Source: Beta vulgaris subsp. vulgaris (Eukaryota; Streptophyta; Magnoliopsida; Caryophyllales; Amaranthaceae). Taken from it: a DNA stretch of 64,000 nucleotides. Position 1 is the first letter of the stretch; each line of letters opens with the position of its first letter. The translations under genes were made by a program, and so were the position numbers. Of this stretch, positions 1 through 11,290 are shown piece by piece. The DNA lies in contig NC_079210.1 in the NCBI RefSeq assembly GCF_026745355.1, positions 10,313,693 to 10,377,692 on the forward strand, given 5' to 3'. The notes below the pieces were generated by a model. The model searched no databases, was not told where the DNA came from, and saw only the letters and a list, made by a program, of their open reading frames with translations.

Positions 1-595
1 ATGATTCTTGTTATTGATTTCATGATTATGAGTGAGTAGTTCTATATCTAGAATTGTGGAGATCTATGTATACAATAAGGGATTGATAGATTAGTTTGAT
101 TATCTGGTATTTCAATTGTTTCCTTTGATTTTTCTTCATGCTAGGATTATAAGGCCTGATTTATATTTCTACTTCTGCAATACTGAATCTACTTCGAGAG
201 GAGAGATACCGTATAGGCTTTCAATTATTAGGCAAAGTGACCCTTGACTATGCGAGAGCGGCTGGGTGATCTTTGAGGGAGGTAATGTTCGAGAGAAATT
301 ACATGTGCCCTAGACAATTGACTTACTAGGTGGTTATCGTTTATCCTTGATTTCCGAATTGTATGCATAGTGATCCATGATTCTAGTACTTTACTGATAT
401 ATTTACACCTTCTTATTTAATTCTGTTACCTGTTTAGCTTAGTAACACAACCATTCATCTGATTTTGTTAGTATAATATTAGAGTTCAGATACAATAGTA
501 TAACTTCTCCCTGTGGATTCGATCCTGACTTCCCTGACTACTAGTTAGTGGACCTTAGGTTATTTTTGATTAGGTGATACGACTTTAGCTTGTCA
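1..595 (+). repeat. 3' part of an LTR, truncated by the window edge
   Basis: Sequence around 509-523 (CCCTGTGGATTCGAT) is the conserved motif near the 3' end of many plant Gypsy LTRs, and a matching motif lies at 58643 near the end of the solo LTR there. The segment ends in TTGTCA at 590-595, after which a minus-strand RT reading starts abruptly, so this LTR was inserted into an older element. The left end lies outside the window, so solo LTR versus full element cannot be told. Confidence 0.6.
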
Positions 596-1120
596 CCACC
601 AGCTGCTGGTAGGTGGCCCCTACTTTCTTTAGACTGAACGACATGACCTTATATGCATACACGTCGTCTTCTGTGATGAATGCGGCTTTGTCTCTATCAG
701 TCTCCAGAAGGCTGATGTGATGTATTTAGAGAAAGCATCCATAAAACTCGATATTCCTTGACCGCTGGTAGAATCGACTAGCTGATCGATTCGCGGCAAC
801 GGGTAACAACCTTTGAGCTAAGCCTTGTTCAAAATTAGTAAATTGAGTCCACACACATCCACCATGAATCATTGGCTTTTTTTAACATTGCCACATTTGC
901 CAGCCATTCAAGATAGTCAAATGGTTCAATGATATATGCTGCTAGCAGCTTATCAACCTCTTCTTTTATTGCAACATTCTTTTTTACTGAGAAGTTCTCT
1001 TCTTTTGTTTTATCGGTCTAACATCCTTACTGATATTCAACCGGTGCACAAAACGGCGGGATCACTTCCCGGCAACTCGTTAGCTGAGAATGCGAACACA
1101 TCATCGTTATTTCGTAGCAA
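596..1120 (-). pseudogene. Reverse transcriptase N-terminal remnant (Tat-type)
   Basis: Frames on the minus strand spell pieces of RT: DKLLAAYIIEPFDYLEWLAN, then VAMLKKANDSWWMCVDS (the usual fingers segment with WRMCVDF altered), LPRIDQLVDSTSG and FMDAFSKY. The catalytic YxDD region is absent because the reading stops at the junction with the LTR at 595. Stops and frameshifts are present, so it is not coding. Confidence 0.7.
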
Positions 1121-1479
1121 GCTTATCAAATTCACCTTAATGTTCATGCCTAGGTCCAATCGAATCTTGAGCATTCTTTACGGTCTATCAGCTTCGATAC
1201 TTATCTCTTATGTTTCCCATCTATGCTCGGTCGCGACAAGTCTGTCGGCCTTCCTCGATATTCTCCATCGACAAGTCCTGTTCAACCTTGTTTTCTACCC
1301 TCCACCTTTTTCTGTTAGATGATGGAGATTCTGCCGCCCACTTATGGGATGAGGTCCTCAGTGTTGTTAAATAACATGGCCTTGCGAAATTATGATTCCT
1401 CTCAACTTCTCTGGCTTGCCGTCATTTGACGTATATGTCATTCTCAGATGATATGTTGATATTATGGCCTGAGCGTCAT

Positions 1480-1820
1480 GGATCAGTGGTTGCCCTATAA
1501 TTGCATTTTATGCTACTAGTACATCGACGACTAGGATTTCTACTCATTGATCTCGTGACTGGGGTCCCTTCCATAAGTTTACTAGTAGCAGAATAATGTC
1601 TTATGGAATAATTGGTGCCCCAGTGAACCCAATAACTTGGCACGAGACCGGCTTCAAACCAACTTCTTGAATGTTGGGAAGAACACAATGTTGACCGAAC
1701 TGCCGCCATCAACTAGGACGCGATAGACCATCATACTAGAAAACCGGAGATATACTATTAAAGGATCATCATGGGAGAAGATGATTCCCATGGCATCCTC
1801 CATCGTAAACGAAAGAGACG
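1480..1820 (-). pseudogene. Retroviral-type aspartic protease remnant
   Basis: Minus-strand translation contains HDDPLIVYL, then VLVDGGSSVNIVFF, matching the DGGSSVNI active-site motif of plant Gypsy proteases. Further on come GFTGAPII and NAIIGQPLIHDAQAI, a motif that follows the protease in Tat elements. At least one stop and frame changes interrupt it. Confidence 0.65.
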
Positions 1821-1824
1821 ACAT

Positions 1825-2127
1825 TTAAGGTGGTGCCGGCCACTTTCTAATATTGTGGTAGTTTACCTGGTGTTGAATCTCCTCTAAACTTGCTTTGGCT
1901 CCGTGGATGTTGCCACCATGAACCATGCCTCCCGAGATGACATGAATCTCAGTTAACCTTTCCTTGACAGACCGACGCTTACCATCATCCTCTCCTAGCG
2001 GCCTTTCTCGCTTCGATTGAACTTGATATTGCTTGAAATATCCTCTGCGTATCAGACCTTCAATACCATCCCTCAAGTCTTTGCAATCGTCTATGACATG
2101 GCCGTAATCCCGTGAAGATCGCACCAC
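1825..2127 (-). pseudogene. Gypsy gag C-terminal (nucleocapsid-like) fragment
   Basis: The reading begins with a remnant of a CxxHxxxGH...C knuckle (RDYGHVIDDCKDLRDGIEGL) followed by the RRGYFKQY motif seen in Tat-lineage gag polyproteins. It is in a different frame from the capsid part at 2395-2679. It directly precedes the protease region in element orientation. Confidence 0.65.
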
Positions 2128-2394
2128 TTTGACTTATCCCTCCCCTTTTAGAACATTTTCGTAGGCTGCTGCCACTTATCTTCTCCCTTGTGCATCTCAT
2201 AGATCTCTGCCTTCGAGACCGTTAAGGGAGTATAGTTATGGTATCACTCAGGTTTAGTCTCTCGACCTTTTTTCATAGAGTTTCTTTCTTCTCTTCTGTC
2301 GAAATAGTCATGTCTCCTGTCCTTCCAGCTTCTATCTCTATCCTTTTGTTTCCCCTTATTATCTTCCTCATATCGTTTAGAAGATGCCGCTTTG

Positions 2395-2679
2395 TCAAAT
2401 TTTTTCCCCTCGAATAAAATCTTTGGCTTTGTAAAGGAACTCTGATATGCTGGTCAACTTCTTACGACCCAAATAGCTTCTAAGGGCGGTTCCTTCTTTC
2501 AGACCCGTCATTAGGGCTAGTACGGTTACTTCTTGCTGCAGGCTGGGGATGGTAACGACCTTCGAGTTAAAACTGTCGATGTAATCCCTTAGACTCTCTT
2601 TCTCTCCCTGCTTGATGGACATGATTTTCCCGGCCGTCTTCTCCCATATTTTGTTACTAACGAAAAGAGTAACGAACAT
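2395..2679 (-). pseudogene. Gypsy gag fragment
   Basis: The 94-residue reading carries the retrotransposon gag core: an IKQGEKESLRDYIDSFNSK stretch followed by LALMTGLKEGTALRSYLGRK, the usual pattern of plant Tat gag proteins, which form the capsid. Downstream on the same strand (2127-1825) a different frame gives the nucleocapsid-like DYGHVIDDCKDLRDGIEGLI and LIRRGY, typical of the zinc-knuckle region of this family. The frame change and stops between the two parts show decay. Confidence 0.75.
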
Positions 2680-3618
2680 GGCTAACAGCTGTCGGAGTCG
2701 TAGACTGTTGCCGGCTGGATATTTTGAACCAGGTTTGTGCTATATTATGGGCATTAACGCCACCTCCCATTTAGTGAGGGCTATGGTCCTCGGGTGCCTC
2801 CTGTTTACGATGTTTCTATATTATGGGGAGACGTCCCTTCTGTTGTACTAGCCAAGTTACCAAATAATATGAACTATGATGGTGAACATGATAAAGAAGA
2901 TAATGTAATATGATATGTTTATGAAATAGTTTTACGTATTATTTCTTCCCTGTTTGCTAACAAAATGAGTTGAAATGAATTTACGTCGTTAGAGTAGTAT
3001 GATACTAAGCCTCGACTCACAACGTTTTGTTTAATATTTTAGGTATTGATAAAGATAACGGGATCACGTAGCAGTGAGAAGTAATATAGTATTTAGGCTT
3101 ATGTTGACTTTTATGGTTTTACTTTAAGTTGATGTCAGACTCTGCTTAGTAATTAAATTTCTAATCAATCAAGACTAACATTGGATACTTACTATGTTTT
3201 CATGATAATAATATGTTTAAGTTCATGAAATTATGTTGCCTTGTATTTTCTTGATGGAAAGTACGTCAGTAACGCTCCGACTATATAGATTCCGCCGCTA
3301 ATAATTGATTGATTAACTTAATAATGTTAATTAGAAGAAGGGGGGGGGGTGTGACAGTTTAGAGTGAACATGAGTTGGAGAGATTCGAATATGTTAGGAT
3401 GAAAGGCCTCAACGGCTTCTCTGCCTTTCTTTGCAGTCGGCTTGGAGGATCCAACCCCCGGTTGCGGGATGCTGAAAGCGTTGACAATGTTGTTCTCATT
3501 AATTGTTGGGATATAGAAAGACTTTTTGCCGGCCGTTGCAGAAATGCTTAGGAGGCATGGGACAGGGATGTTGAGCGGGCATGTGGCTTAGAGTATTTTT
3601 TATGTAAGGTATAGTTTT

Positions 3619-3638
3619 CCCCTGCTTCTAGCGTCAAT
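3619..3638 (-). other. Primer-binding site of the Tat-type element
   Basis: The minus strand reads ATTGACGCTAGAAGCAGGGG directly after the LTR end. It resembles the ATTGGCGCTAGAAGGAGGG primer sites of plant Tat/RIRE2-like elements, with a few substitutions. It fixes the LTR boundary and the orientation. Confidence 0.6.
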
Positions 3639-4161
3639 TGTTCCGGTATGAAATAAATGCTATTGGGATGAACCGATATCTCCTCGTCAAGTAAGCCAAT
3701 TTAATAACCTGCAACACTGAACATGTAAACTAACCTTGGGGGCTGATCTGAGGAACGCCCCTCCGATGCCAAAGTCAGTAAAGATAAAGTCAGTAACTCT
3801 CAAGTACTCTGTATTACAATTGTGAATGTATTTTTACGACTTAGATCATGGGTTATTTATAGTGGCGGGGAGTGTCCTACGCTAGGTAGGATACTTCTCC
3901 TATTGGCTGAATGTAGTTCTATCATCTTTTCATTCTTATCTTTAGATCCATAGGTCCTATTGAATAAGATTGGTTCAAACCCAGGCTTATAAATAATATC
4001 CTGAACGTTGAACACCGATAAGGTGTCAGATAAGGACTAATAAGTCTATGATACCGGCATTATGAAGATTCTATTTATGGATCTAGATACCTTGATGATT
4101 CGACTATGACGGTTTTAAGCCGTCTATATGAACCGGTATATAAGTTGTACAACCCCATACA
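3639..4161 (-). repeat. 5' LTR of the Tat-type element
   Basis: On the minus strand the LTR would start TGTATGGGG at 4161 and end CCGGAACA at 3639, giving the TGT...ACA termini usual for Gypsy LTRs, 523 bp. The 3' boundary is well supported by the primer site that follows; the 5' boundary is inferred from the TGT terminus only. No second LTR is present to confirm it. Confidence 0.5.
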
Positions 4162-5510
4162 CTAGCTAGTAGATGTTTCATTCCTTCATTGTGAAATGAC
4201 ATGAATGGTGTCAACTATCAATGTATCAGTTACTGGTTGCCGAGTGCCGACCAATATGGGGTTCCATTAAATGAAAAGCTTCTGAAATTAACTTCTCTTT
4301 CAATGTATCATTAATTAGTTGCAAACCAAGCTTGTTTAAAGCAAGACAACTCCAGCTAAGTCAACCCACCTCTTGTGATTCCTGTCTATCCCCCTCACGG
4401 ATTTCTTTAGATTATACTTCACAGCTAATTGCCAGTCAATGCTATGCTATGAACTTAACAACTGCATGACCTTTATTTTTTTTCTTCTAGGGGGTTCTTG
4501 TCAGTGTATGGGAAGTCAAAAAATTCTTTAAAGATTATGGGGATTGGAACTTTGTTTATTCTCAATATTTTTCTTTTTGTTTATTTATGTCCTTCAATTG
4601 GATGGGACAAGTAGACGATGAATTGAAGTGGTGTCTTTACTTTTTGAATTTTGAACTTGTCTTATTGAAATCAATAATAGAAGAATGACATCTTAATTAA
4701 TTGTGTTTAATAAGACTATTCTCTTCGTCCTGAAATAGATGAAGTTTCTACCTTTAATATGATCTCTAAAGCCCACATTCTTGTGTGCTGCCCTCATATT
4801 TGTATACTCCATATATCGATAAAAAAAGAAGTCAAAGTTAATAAATATGCCACATACTTCCTCCATTGTGAAAAAAATAAAACGTTTCTCTATAACAGAG
4901 GAAGTATATGAATACGGAAGAAACAAGTCACTAAATTCTTCATATGCATAATTTTTATATGTTGTTTGTCAATATCAAATAACATTATAAGGCATTTTAT
5001 AGTATCACCAGGGCCGTCTTGAAAATTTTGGGGCCCTAGTTCTAATATGGAAATTGGGTCCCTAAATATATAGAAAATAAAGATGGAAGGTTAGAGTTCT
5101 AAAGATAGAAAGTTAAAAATCTAAAGATAAATTATTGACAAATTTATTAAGGGTGGGAAACAAGGGTAATTTCTTTAAATATGAAGTAAAATTTTAAAAA
5201 TAATATATTTGGAGACTTTATAATTTTGTGGCCCTGTGCTGTTGGACTACTTGCACACCTAATCTACCCCTCTGAGTATCATGTAATATCAAATGTCACT
5301 TTACAGGACCAATTTAACCAACTTCTTAGTAAATGTAAAAGTTGCGGAAAAAAGGACCTTTATTTAGGATCATAGGATTATGTTGCTTATAAGTTATAAT
5401 TATTCAATCGTTATCTCAACTTTCATATCTATTCAATTAGGCTTTGTATTAGTAAAAAAAATTGTTGATGAGAATCAAGCAAAAATGTACACAGCTGTAT
5501 ATAGATATTA
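4162..5510. other. Intergenic stretch with MITE relics
   Basis: No gene is seen. 4718-4906 has Stowaway-like inverted ends (CTCTTCGTCCTGAAATAGATGAAG at left, GAGGAAG at right). About 5010-5275 begins CAGGGCCGTCTTGAAAATTT and contains GTGGCCCTGTGCTG and TTGCACACC, the pattern of a degenerate DNA-transposon relic. The CNGC 3'UTR presumably lies in the last few hundred bases before 5511. Confidence 0.45.
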
Positions 5511-8500
5511 TCAATCCTCATCGACAGAGAAATCAGGTTCAGCTGGCTTCTGCAATGAAGCAATACCGGAATTTGAACGCAAGTGTTTATTCTTAGCCTT
5601 CCTTTTACTTGCAGCCAGTCGCTTCGCATACGAAGAAAATCCTGAATTCACTAAGTGTGACATATTGCCTTCATTACTATCTTCACTTCTGAGTTCCTCT
5701 TGATCATGATCATGTTCAGAAATCAGCAAGTCCTCCTGAACTCTGATGTCAGTTAAACTATTGCGGCGTCTCTTTTGCCTACGCCATGCTGCCTGGATGA
5801 AACACGCAGCCCATAGTCTCCAATGATGAGAATAGAATCTAAATTTATGCCTGAGTTGTTTACTGTGCAGCTTCCTGAACTGTGCAGCTACAAACTTCAA
5901 GTCATCGGCTTTCAGAGCGAAGGCTTCAACCTCTGAAATGGCCTTGACAGTTCGAGTGGATGATGGAAGGATGACACTAGGGCGCGGGTCTAATGCCCAT
6001 GTTAGAAGCTCCTCACCGCAGAAGTCACCAGGCCCAATTCTGCATGAGTTGAAAAACCCTGTTCTACCTCCATTTGTTGTGAATGAATCTAGGTGGCCTC
6101 GAATTATGAAGATCATCTCATTCACTGGGTCTCCTTCCCTTACAAGGAACGTCCCTTCCGTCCATAATGCAGGCTTCAGCCTCTCGCATATCGCATCCAG
6201 CATCCTCTCTTCCATTTGGTCAAATAGAGGCACCTGTGTTTAGAGATGCTTATTATTTAGAAGCTCTCTCTGGTGATTTACTTGTTCCTTTTCACTATCA
6301 TTGCTTAACTTTATACTTCCACTGTTTTTTTATTAGTTGCATCATTTGACTTGTGTTTGCAACTTAGGTTAGTCAAAGGAGTATTTTAGATAGATCATTT
6401 ATGTCGTATGATATTGGTTTTTAAGTATTAGTAGAAAGTAGAGACTCTGTTCTTTAGAAAAAAAATAATCAAGGGAGTACATAATATGAAGCAATGTCCA
6501 GTAAAACTTACTCGACGGACTAAATCAAGGCAAAGATGACGTTTAATATCCCTGCGTAAATCCATGGGAAGGCCATTGAGAAGAGCTTCTTCATCGACTC
6601 CTCTTGTAGCCACCCATTTGTACTGATCATATCTCCTAACAGACTGTTTCAGCTCAGGAGGCAACTGCCTGTGATGCATCCATTGCTCTGTATCAGTTCT
6701 TCTGATCCTCCACTCTTCCAATCGAACAGTTGTCGATTGCAGGTATGTCTGCAATTACACCACATCAAAATATTCACTTCCTAAGTTGGATACTATATGA
6801 AGTATATATTTCATCCCAACAACGTGTTAAACATATTGAAGGCCTTGTTCTAATTACAAATATTGCGCCTTAATTTAAGGCGCATTATGCATAATTTGAA
6901 ACAATAATAGCATAATCTAAACAATGAATTCCATATTTAAGGGCAATAAAAAATTTGTGAGGTCTTTTGCTATGCGTTATTTTGCGGAGCCTCTTAGACA
7001 ACTATATTCCCTCCATCTGGAATAATAAGTCATATACATTTGACTGTCACTATGATTTTCAGTGAATCAAATTAAAATCTGATGTCCTATAATTTGTTTA
7101 CCGTTTGTATGTCACTTTCTTATATTGGTGATTATTACTATCATGGTGCAACACTGTCAATAAGAAATAGTGGCGCACAAACTGTGCATAAGTTGTGAAG
7201 CAAGATTTTGTTTCCATTGCACTATGCAGACAACAAAAAAGGTTTCTAACCTGCATGTTGCCAATAAGAAGTGCAAACAAGACCAATCCAAGGGTTGCAA
7301 CGACGATTGCGAAAAGTATTTCGCCAACAGAGGTGCTTGTTGAAAGATCCTGCCCAAGAGAACTGCACATAGCGAAGAAATTACAATTTAGAACGGACAA
7401 TTAAGGAGTCAGATTGTTAGCATACCCATTTGTTTTAACATATGATGTCCAATTGATCACCTCAAGTTTTTAAGACCCCACCAAAGGCAGTAGAAGTACT
7501 TGTTGAGAAAAGGTGACGAGGTAACACTAGAAGTTATGGCCTCACCATAAATGCCAAAAGGATAATTACTTTTATCAGGATCACATAGTTTTGTAATGTT
7601 GCTCATTTTAAACCAGCTCTCTCTGCCTGCATCAGTAACTCTTCTGCAATCAAAGAATCTGTATTGACATGTTGGACTCTCAAGGCTGCAGGCATACTTC
7701 CAACAGGCCTCTTGTCGTTCGATTGATAGAAGGTACCAGCAAGCTCCTACTACCTACAAATATCACAATCTAAGGGTCAGTCAAAAGGAAATTGCATGAA
7801 GGTTACACAAGCAACAAGGCTACAAGAGATATTCTGTAGTGTTGGTGAATGATGATTTACTCGAGAATCCATTCATGACACAGGAGAAGGTAAAAGAAAG
7901 TGTTAGGAAAGACATCGTTCTTGTAATCTAATATGCGGCGTGTGGTACCAGTACTTGATGGTGTAACGTGAGTTACTGATGAGAAATACTAATTATTATG
8001 CATATAATGAGGTTAATATTGATGCATATATCGTGTCATTGACAAGCATAAGTCTAGTTACTCATAATGAACTCATTTACTTCTTCCGTTCGTTCTGAAA
8101 TAAGTGAAGCACTTCTCTCTTTTATGTAAAAAAGCTGTTTGATAAAAGTATTTCACTTATTTCAGAACAGAGGAAGTATATAGTTATGAATAATGTTGCA
8201 CCATTATTTGAGTATGCGCTGTGTCACACGGAGAGACTTACAAAATTGATATCAGATCCATAAGCGAGCCTCTGACACATATAACAGCATTTTTGTTTTA
8301 TTTGGGTGCTTAAACTAGAAACAAAAATTTTATTGGCAGGAAGAGTAGAAAAAGTATTAAAATAAGAAAACAACTAAGCAGAAATTTTCTTTTCTGAAAT
8401 CTAGCGATATGAAACAAGACATAGCTGTCTCATATGATATCTGTAATGATCATGATCAGATTTTGTTACAATCATTATGTTACTGTCAGAAGCAACAATT

Positions 8501-9938
8501 ATTTATAATCCAATAAAAATGATTCAATTATATACTATATCCAACCATAATTAGTTACTACTACTATGTAAGAAAAATGGATTAATTTGTGTCAGATGCA
8601 TACATGGCTTGCCATTATGAAGAGCATGAGATTGTAAGCAGCACCAGCCCAAGCAGTCTCAGTAACCACACCAGTGGCATTCACAATTTGAGATGATAGA
8701 GGAAATATTAAGAACAGCCTCGGAAGGTATTGGAAAATTAGGATGAACCGCAACACGTTTTTGGTGTTCATCATCATTGATCCACGTAAATTCGGAATCA
8801 CTCCCCATATCAACACCTAAACCAAGATATTCACAAAACAAATTAATGATCACTCATTTCACATGTTGGCTCTGTTTGGCATTACTAGTTGAAAATAAAC
8901 TGAAACAGATAAGATAAAGCTGAAACTGATAAGGTAACTGATTAGTTTAACTGTTTGGCAAAATTAGTTGTTAAGTTGGTTAATTATTTTAGCAACATTA
9001 GTTATTGTCAAAATTTAGGAAAGATTTTCCAAACTTTCAGTCACCTGATTGTAAAAAGGTAAATTTTTAAACTTATCATTTAAGTCATTTTAGTCACCTG
9101 AAATTAGTTGTTTTGGCAGCAACTTATATGTTCAATCCGTAGGTGTTATTATTATACCATTTCAGGAAATATATTTAATGCGACTATATATAAATGTCAA
9201 AACTGTTTTTTAACAAGAAAAAAAAAGTTATTGAGCCATATCTAGATACACATAAGATTAACAACAACGGATGTTTGTAGGAAATATATTCTGAAAATGT
9301 AGAAATTTTACCTGAGGAAGAGGGAGAGCAGAAATGAGGTCAATGAAGAAACAGTTCTTCAAGTAACCAAGAGCAATCTTATTGGTATCAACTACAAGCT
9401 CACCACGTCCAAAAACACGTGAAGATGGCGCAACATAAGCAGTGCGAAACTTAAAATAAATCTGAACCATATAAAAAACATCAGCCATTGTTCTTATTAC
9501 AGTTAATGCAATCTCCAAGTTTAACTCAATATCTATGCACATAATCTCTTCTTTTACTGCAGGCAAGAAGAAGAAGAGTGGGTCGACGAACAACGAAACT
9601 AAACATGCTATTAAAAACACTTTGTTCCATCTGTTTATCGTCTTCCCTCTTGGATCGTATATCTTTTTCCTTACTCTCTCGTAGTCCTCCGAGAATACTC
9701 TCGATAAAACTCTGGTTTTTAAGGACGTTGTCGACAATGGCAGTGGTAATGAAGATGATGAAGATGAAGATGAAGACGAAGACGAAGAAGATGCTGTAGG
9801 TATCTTTATTCCATCTATGGTGTACTTTTGCTTTATTACTAACAAGTTAGTTTTGTTAGTTTTATTTGCTGGTGTTGTTTTTGCTGCTGACTCAACTTCA
9901 TCATGAAATCTTACAGATCTTGATTTATTAAACGCCAT
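5511..9938 (-). CDS. CNGC15: Cyclic nucleotide-gated ion channel, group III (CNGC15-like)
   Basis: Six exons on the minus strand join in phase with GT/AG borders: 9938-9312, 8816-8604, 7753-7461, 7362-7251, 6748-6512 and 6233-5511, giving 734 residues, normal for plant CNGCs. These are cation channels, usually calcium-permeable, gated by cyclic nucleotides and calmodulin. The N-terminus (MAFNKSRSVRFHDEVE) and residues 81-209 (VFSEDYERVRKKIYDPRG, six-helix domain starting about 105) resemble CNGC15. The pore reads NLSSLGQDLSTSTSVGEI, about 376-393. The binding domain in the last exon has LVREGDPVNEMIFIIRG and GPGDFCGEELLTWAL, followed by an IQ motif near 629 (FIQAAWRRQKRR). A 14-serine run occupies residues 50-63. 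No stops or frameshifts are seen. The subgroup is firm; the exact paralogue is a best match from memory. Confidence 0.92.
8080..8176. mobile_element. Stowaway-like MITE in a CNGC intron
   Basis: The 97-bp element has inverted ends of about 30 bp (CTTCTTCCGTTCGTTCTGAA at left, mirrored by TTATTTCAGAACAGAGGAAG at right) and is flanked by TA on both sides, the Tc1/mariner target duplication. It lies in the intron between the second and third CNGC exons. Confidence 0.75.
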
Positions 9939-10630
9939 TGTTGTTATTCTTTATTTGTTTAAGATATAACAACTAACAAGCATAATAATATTTGACAAAA
10001 AAAAGGAAGAATTAAGAGAGAGGGAAATGGGGATGAATTGGAGGAGTATGAATATATAATATGATAAGTTCCGTGTATAACACAGGAATTATATTATCAG
10101 TTGGACAACTGGGATAGTGAAGGATAATTAAAGAGGGAGATGATCAGAGACAAAAGGAAAAAGGAAAAAGATGAGTATACACTATACAAAAGCAAAATAA
10201 CGTGACTTTAATGACGGTTTAGATGAGGGTCATGTGACTATGTGAGAAACAGCTGAAATAATGTAAAGTATGGAAAGGGTTCTTTTTTAATACCCCCATT
10301 TGGAAATCAAAAGTGTTAAAATTTTATGGTTGGAGTTTGGACTTTCGAATGGAAAAGTTCAAAGTCAAACAATATAGACTTATTGGACAGTATCTAAAGT
10401 CTAAAGAAGAAATATTCTGGGCAAGGATTAGACTCTTACTTCTTCGTTACTCTAATGGGCATCAATGGAAACATAGTTTAATTTCACTAATACTTCACAA
10501 GTAAAGCTTTCACCCGTAAATTAGATCTTGTACACGTCCTCACAATACGTATCGTGCACACGATGAACATAAGATTACTTTAAATAAATACGCTGAATGT
10601 CGAGCTAATGCCATAGTTGATAATAATTCT
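9939..10630. other. CNGC upstream region, no gene seen
   Basis: This holds the presumed promoter and 5'UTR of the CNGC gene (transcribed leftwards) and then AT-rich sequence. A reading at 10313-10504 shows no recognisable motif and is probably chance. No clear regulatory element could be picked out by eye. Confidence 0.3.
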
Positions 10631-10631
10631 A

Positions 10632-10771
10632 TTTTAGTTGCTGAGGTATGGGGTCTAGGAGAAGGTATAAGGGGAGCTCTCTGTCTGGGGCTAATAATAT
10701 TACTATTGAGGATGATAATCTCTCGGTTATTCAAGTTATCAAAAGAGTCTGGGAAATTCCCTGGTCTATTA
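10632..10771 (+). pseudogene. LINE-type RNase H domain fragment
   Basis: Two overlapping frames give VAEVWGLGEGIRGAL and LSGANNITIEDDNLSVIQVI followed by KRVWEIPWSI, the wording of the RNase H-like (RVT_3) domain found at the end of plant non-LTR retrotransposons and derived host pseudogenes. A frameshift lies between the parts. The reading is cut off at 10771, where the Harbinger terminus begins. Confidence 0.6.
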
Positions 10772-11290
10772 GAGCATCCACAATGGAGAGGATTTCATCT
10801 CCTTTTAGCTCTCTCTCTCCTCAAAAAGGAGCTCCTCTCCATTGTAGAGCAAAGCAAGAGGATCCTCTTAGCAAGAAGATTGAAGGAAATCCTCTTTTTG
10901 TAGAGGAAATGGAGTCTCGGCCCCTGTGCCGAAGAGGGTGATGATGAGTCAGCTACAAAATGCAGCTCCTTCCCCTTGTTTGCTGCGTTTTCACAAAAAA
11001 AATGCTGAATTTCTTTTTTTTTTTCCTGTTGTGGGCCCACTTGATAGTTGTTTAAGTTTTGGTTGGATATTGTCTTTCTCAAAGGGTCACTAATTTTAGC
11101 AACAACTATAAAAATAATTTAAATTCAAAATTTTATATAATAAAATATACTATTGGACATGTTTTATTTTTCTCTATAAATAGAGTCCAATTTTACCATA
11201 GTTTGACACACTTTTTTTTTACCACATTTCTCTCTTTCTTTACTTACTCTATAATAATCAATTCATTCCCTCTTTAAAAGTTCGATAATT

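Larger units (their letters stand above)
596..4161 (-). mobile_element. Tat-type Ty3/Gypsy retrotransposon remnant (5' LTR, gag, protease, partial RT)
   Basis: Read on the minus strand the order is LTR (4161-3639), primer-binding site (3638-3619), leader, gag (about 2850-1825), protease (about 1820-1480) and the start of RT (about 1120-596). RT is cut off at the junction with the inserted LTR at 595. Stops and frame changes run through gag, protease and RT, so the copy is dead. The leader holds an uninterrupted G run near 3343-3352. RNase H, integrase and the 3' LTR are not in the window. Assignment to the Tat lineage rests on gag and RT wording and the GCGCTAGAAG-like primer site and is an inference. 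Confidence 0.75.

Noticed and set aside
3339..3360. G-run followed by TGTGACA as a polypurine tract and plus-strand LTR start
   Set aside because: The surrounding region reads as the leader of the minus-strand Tat element with its primer site at 3619-3638, and no plus-strand LTR could be traced from here.
10648..10941. A 97-residue plus-strand reading
   Set aside because: It fuses the LINE RNase H fragment to the Harbinger terminus; the second half is transposon end sequence.
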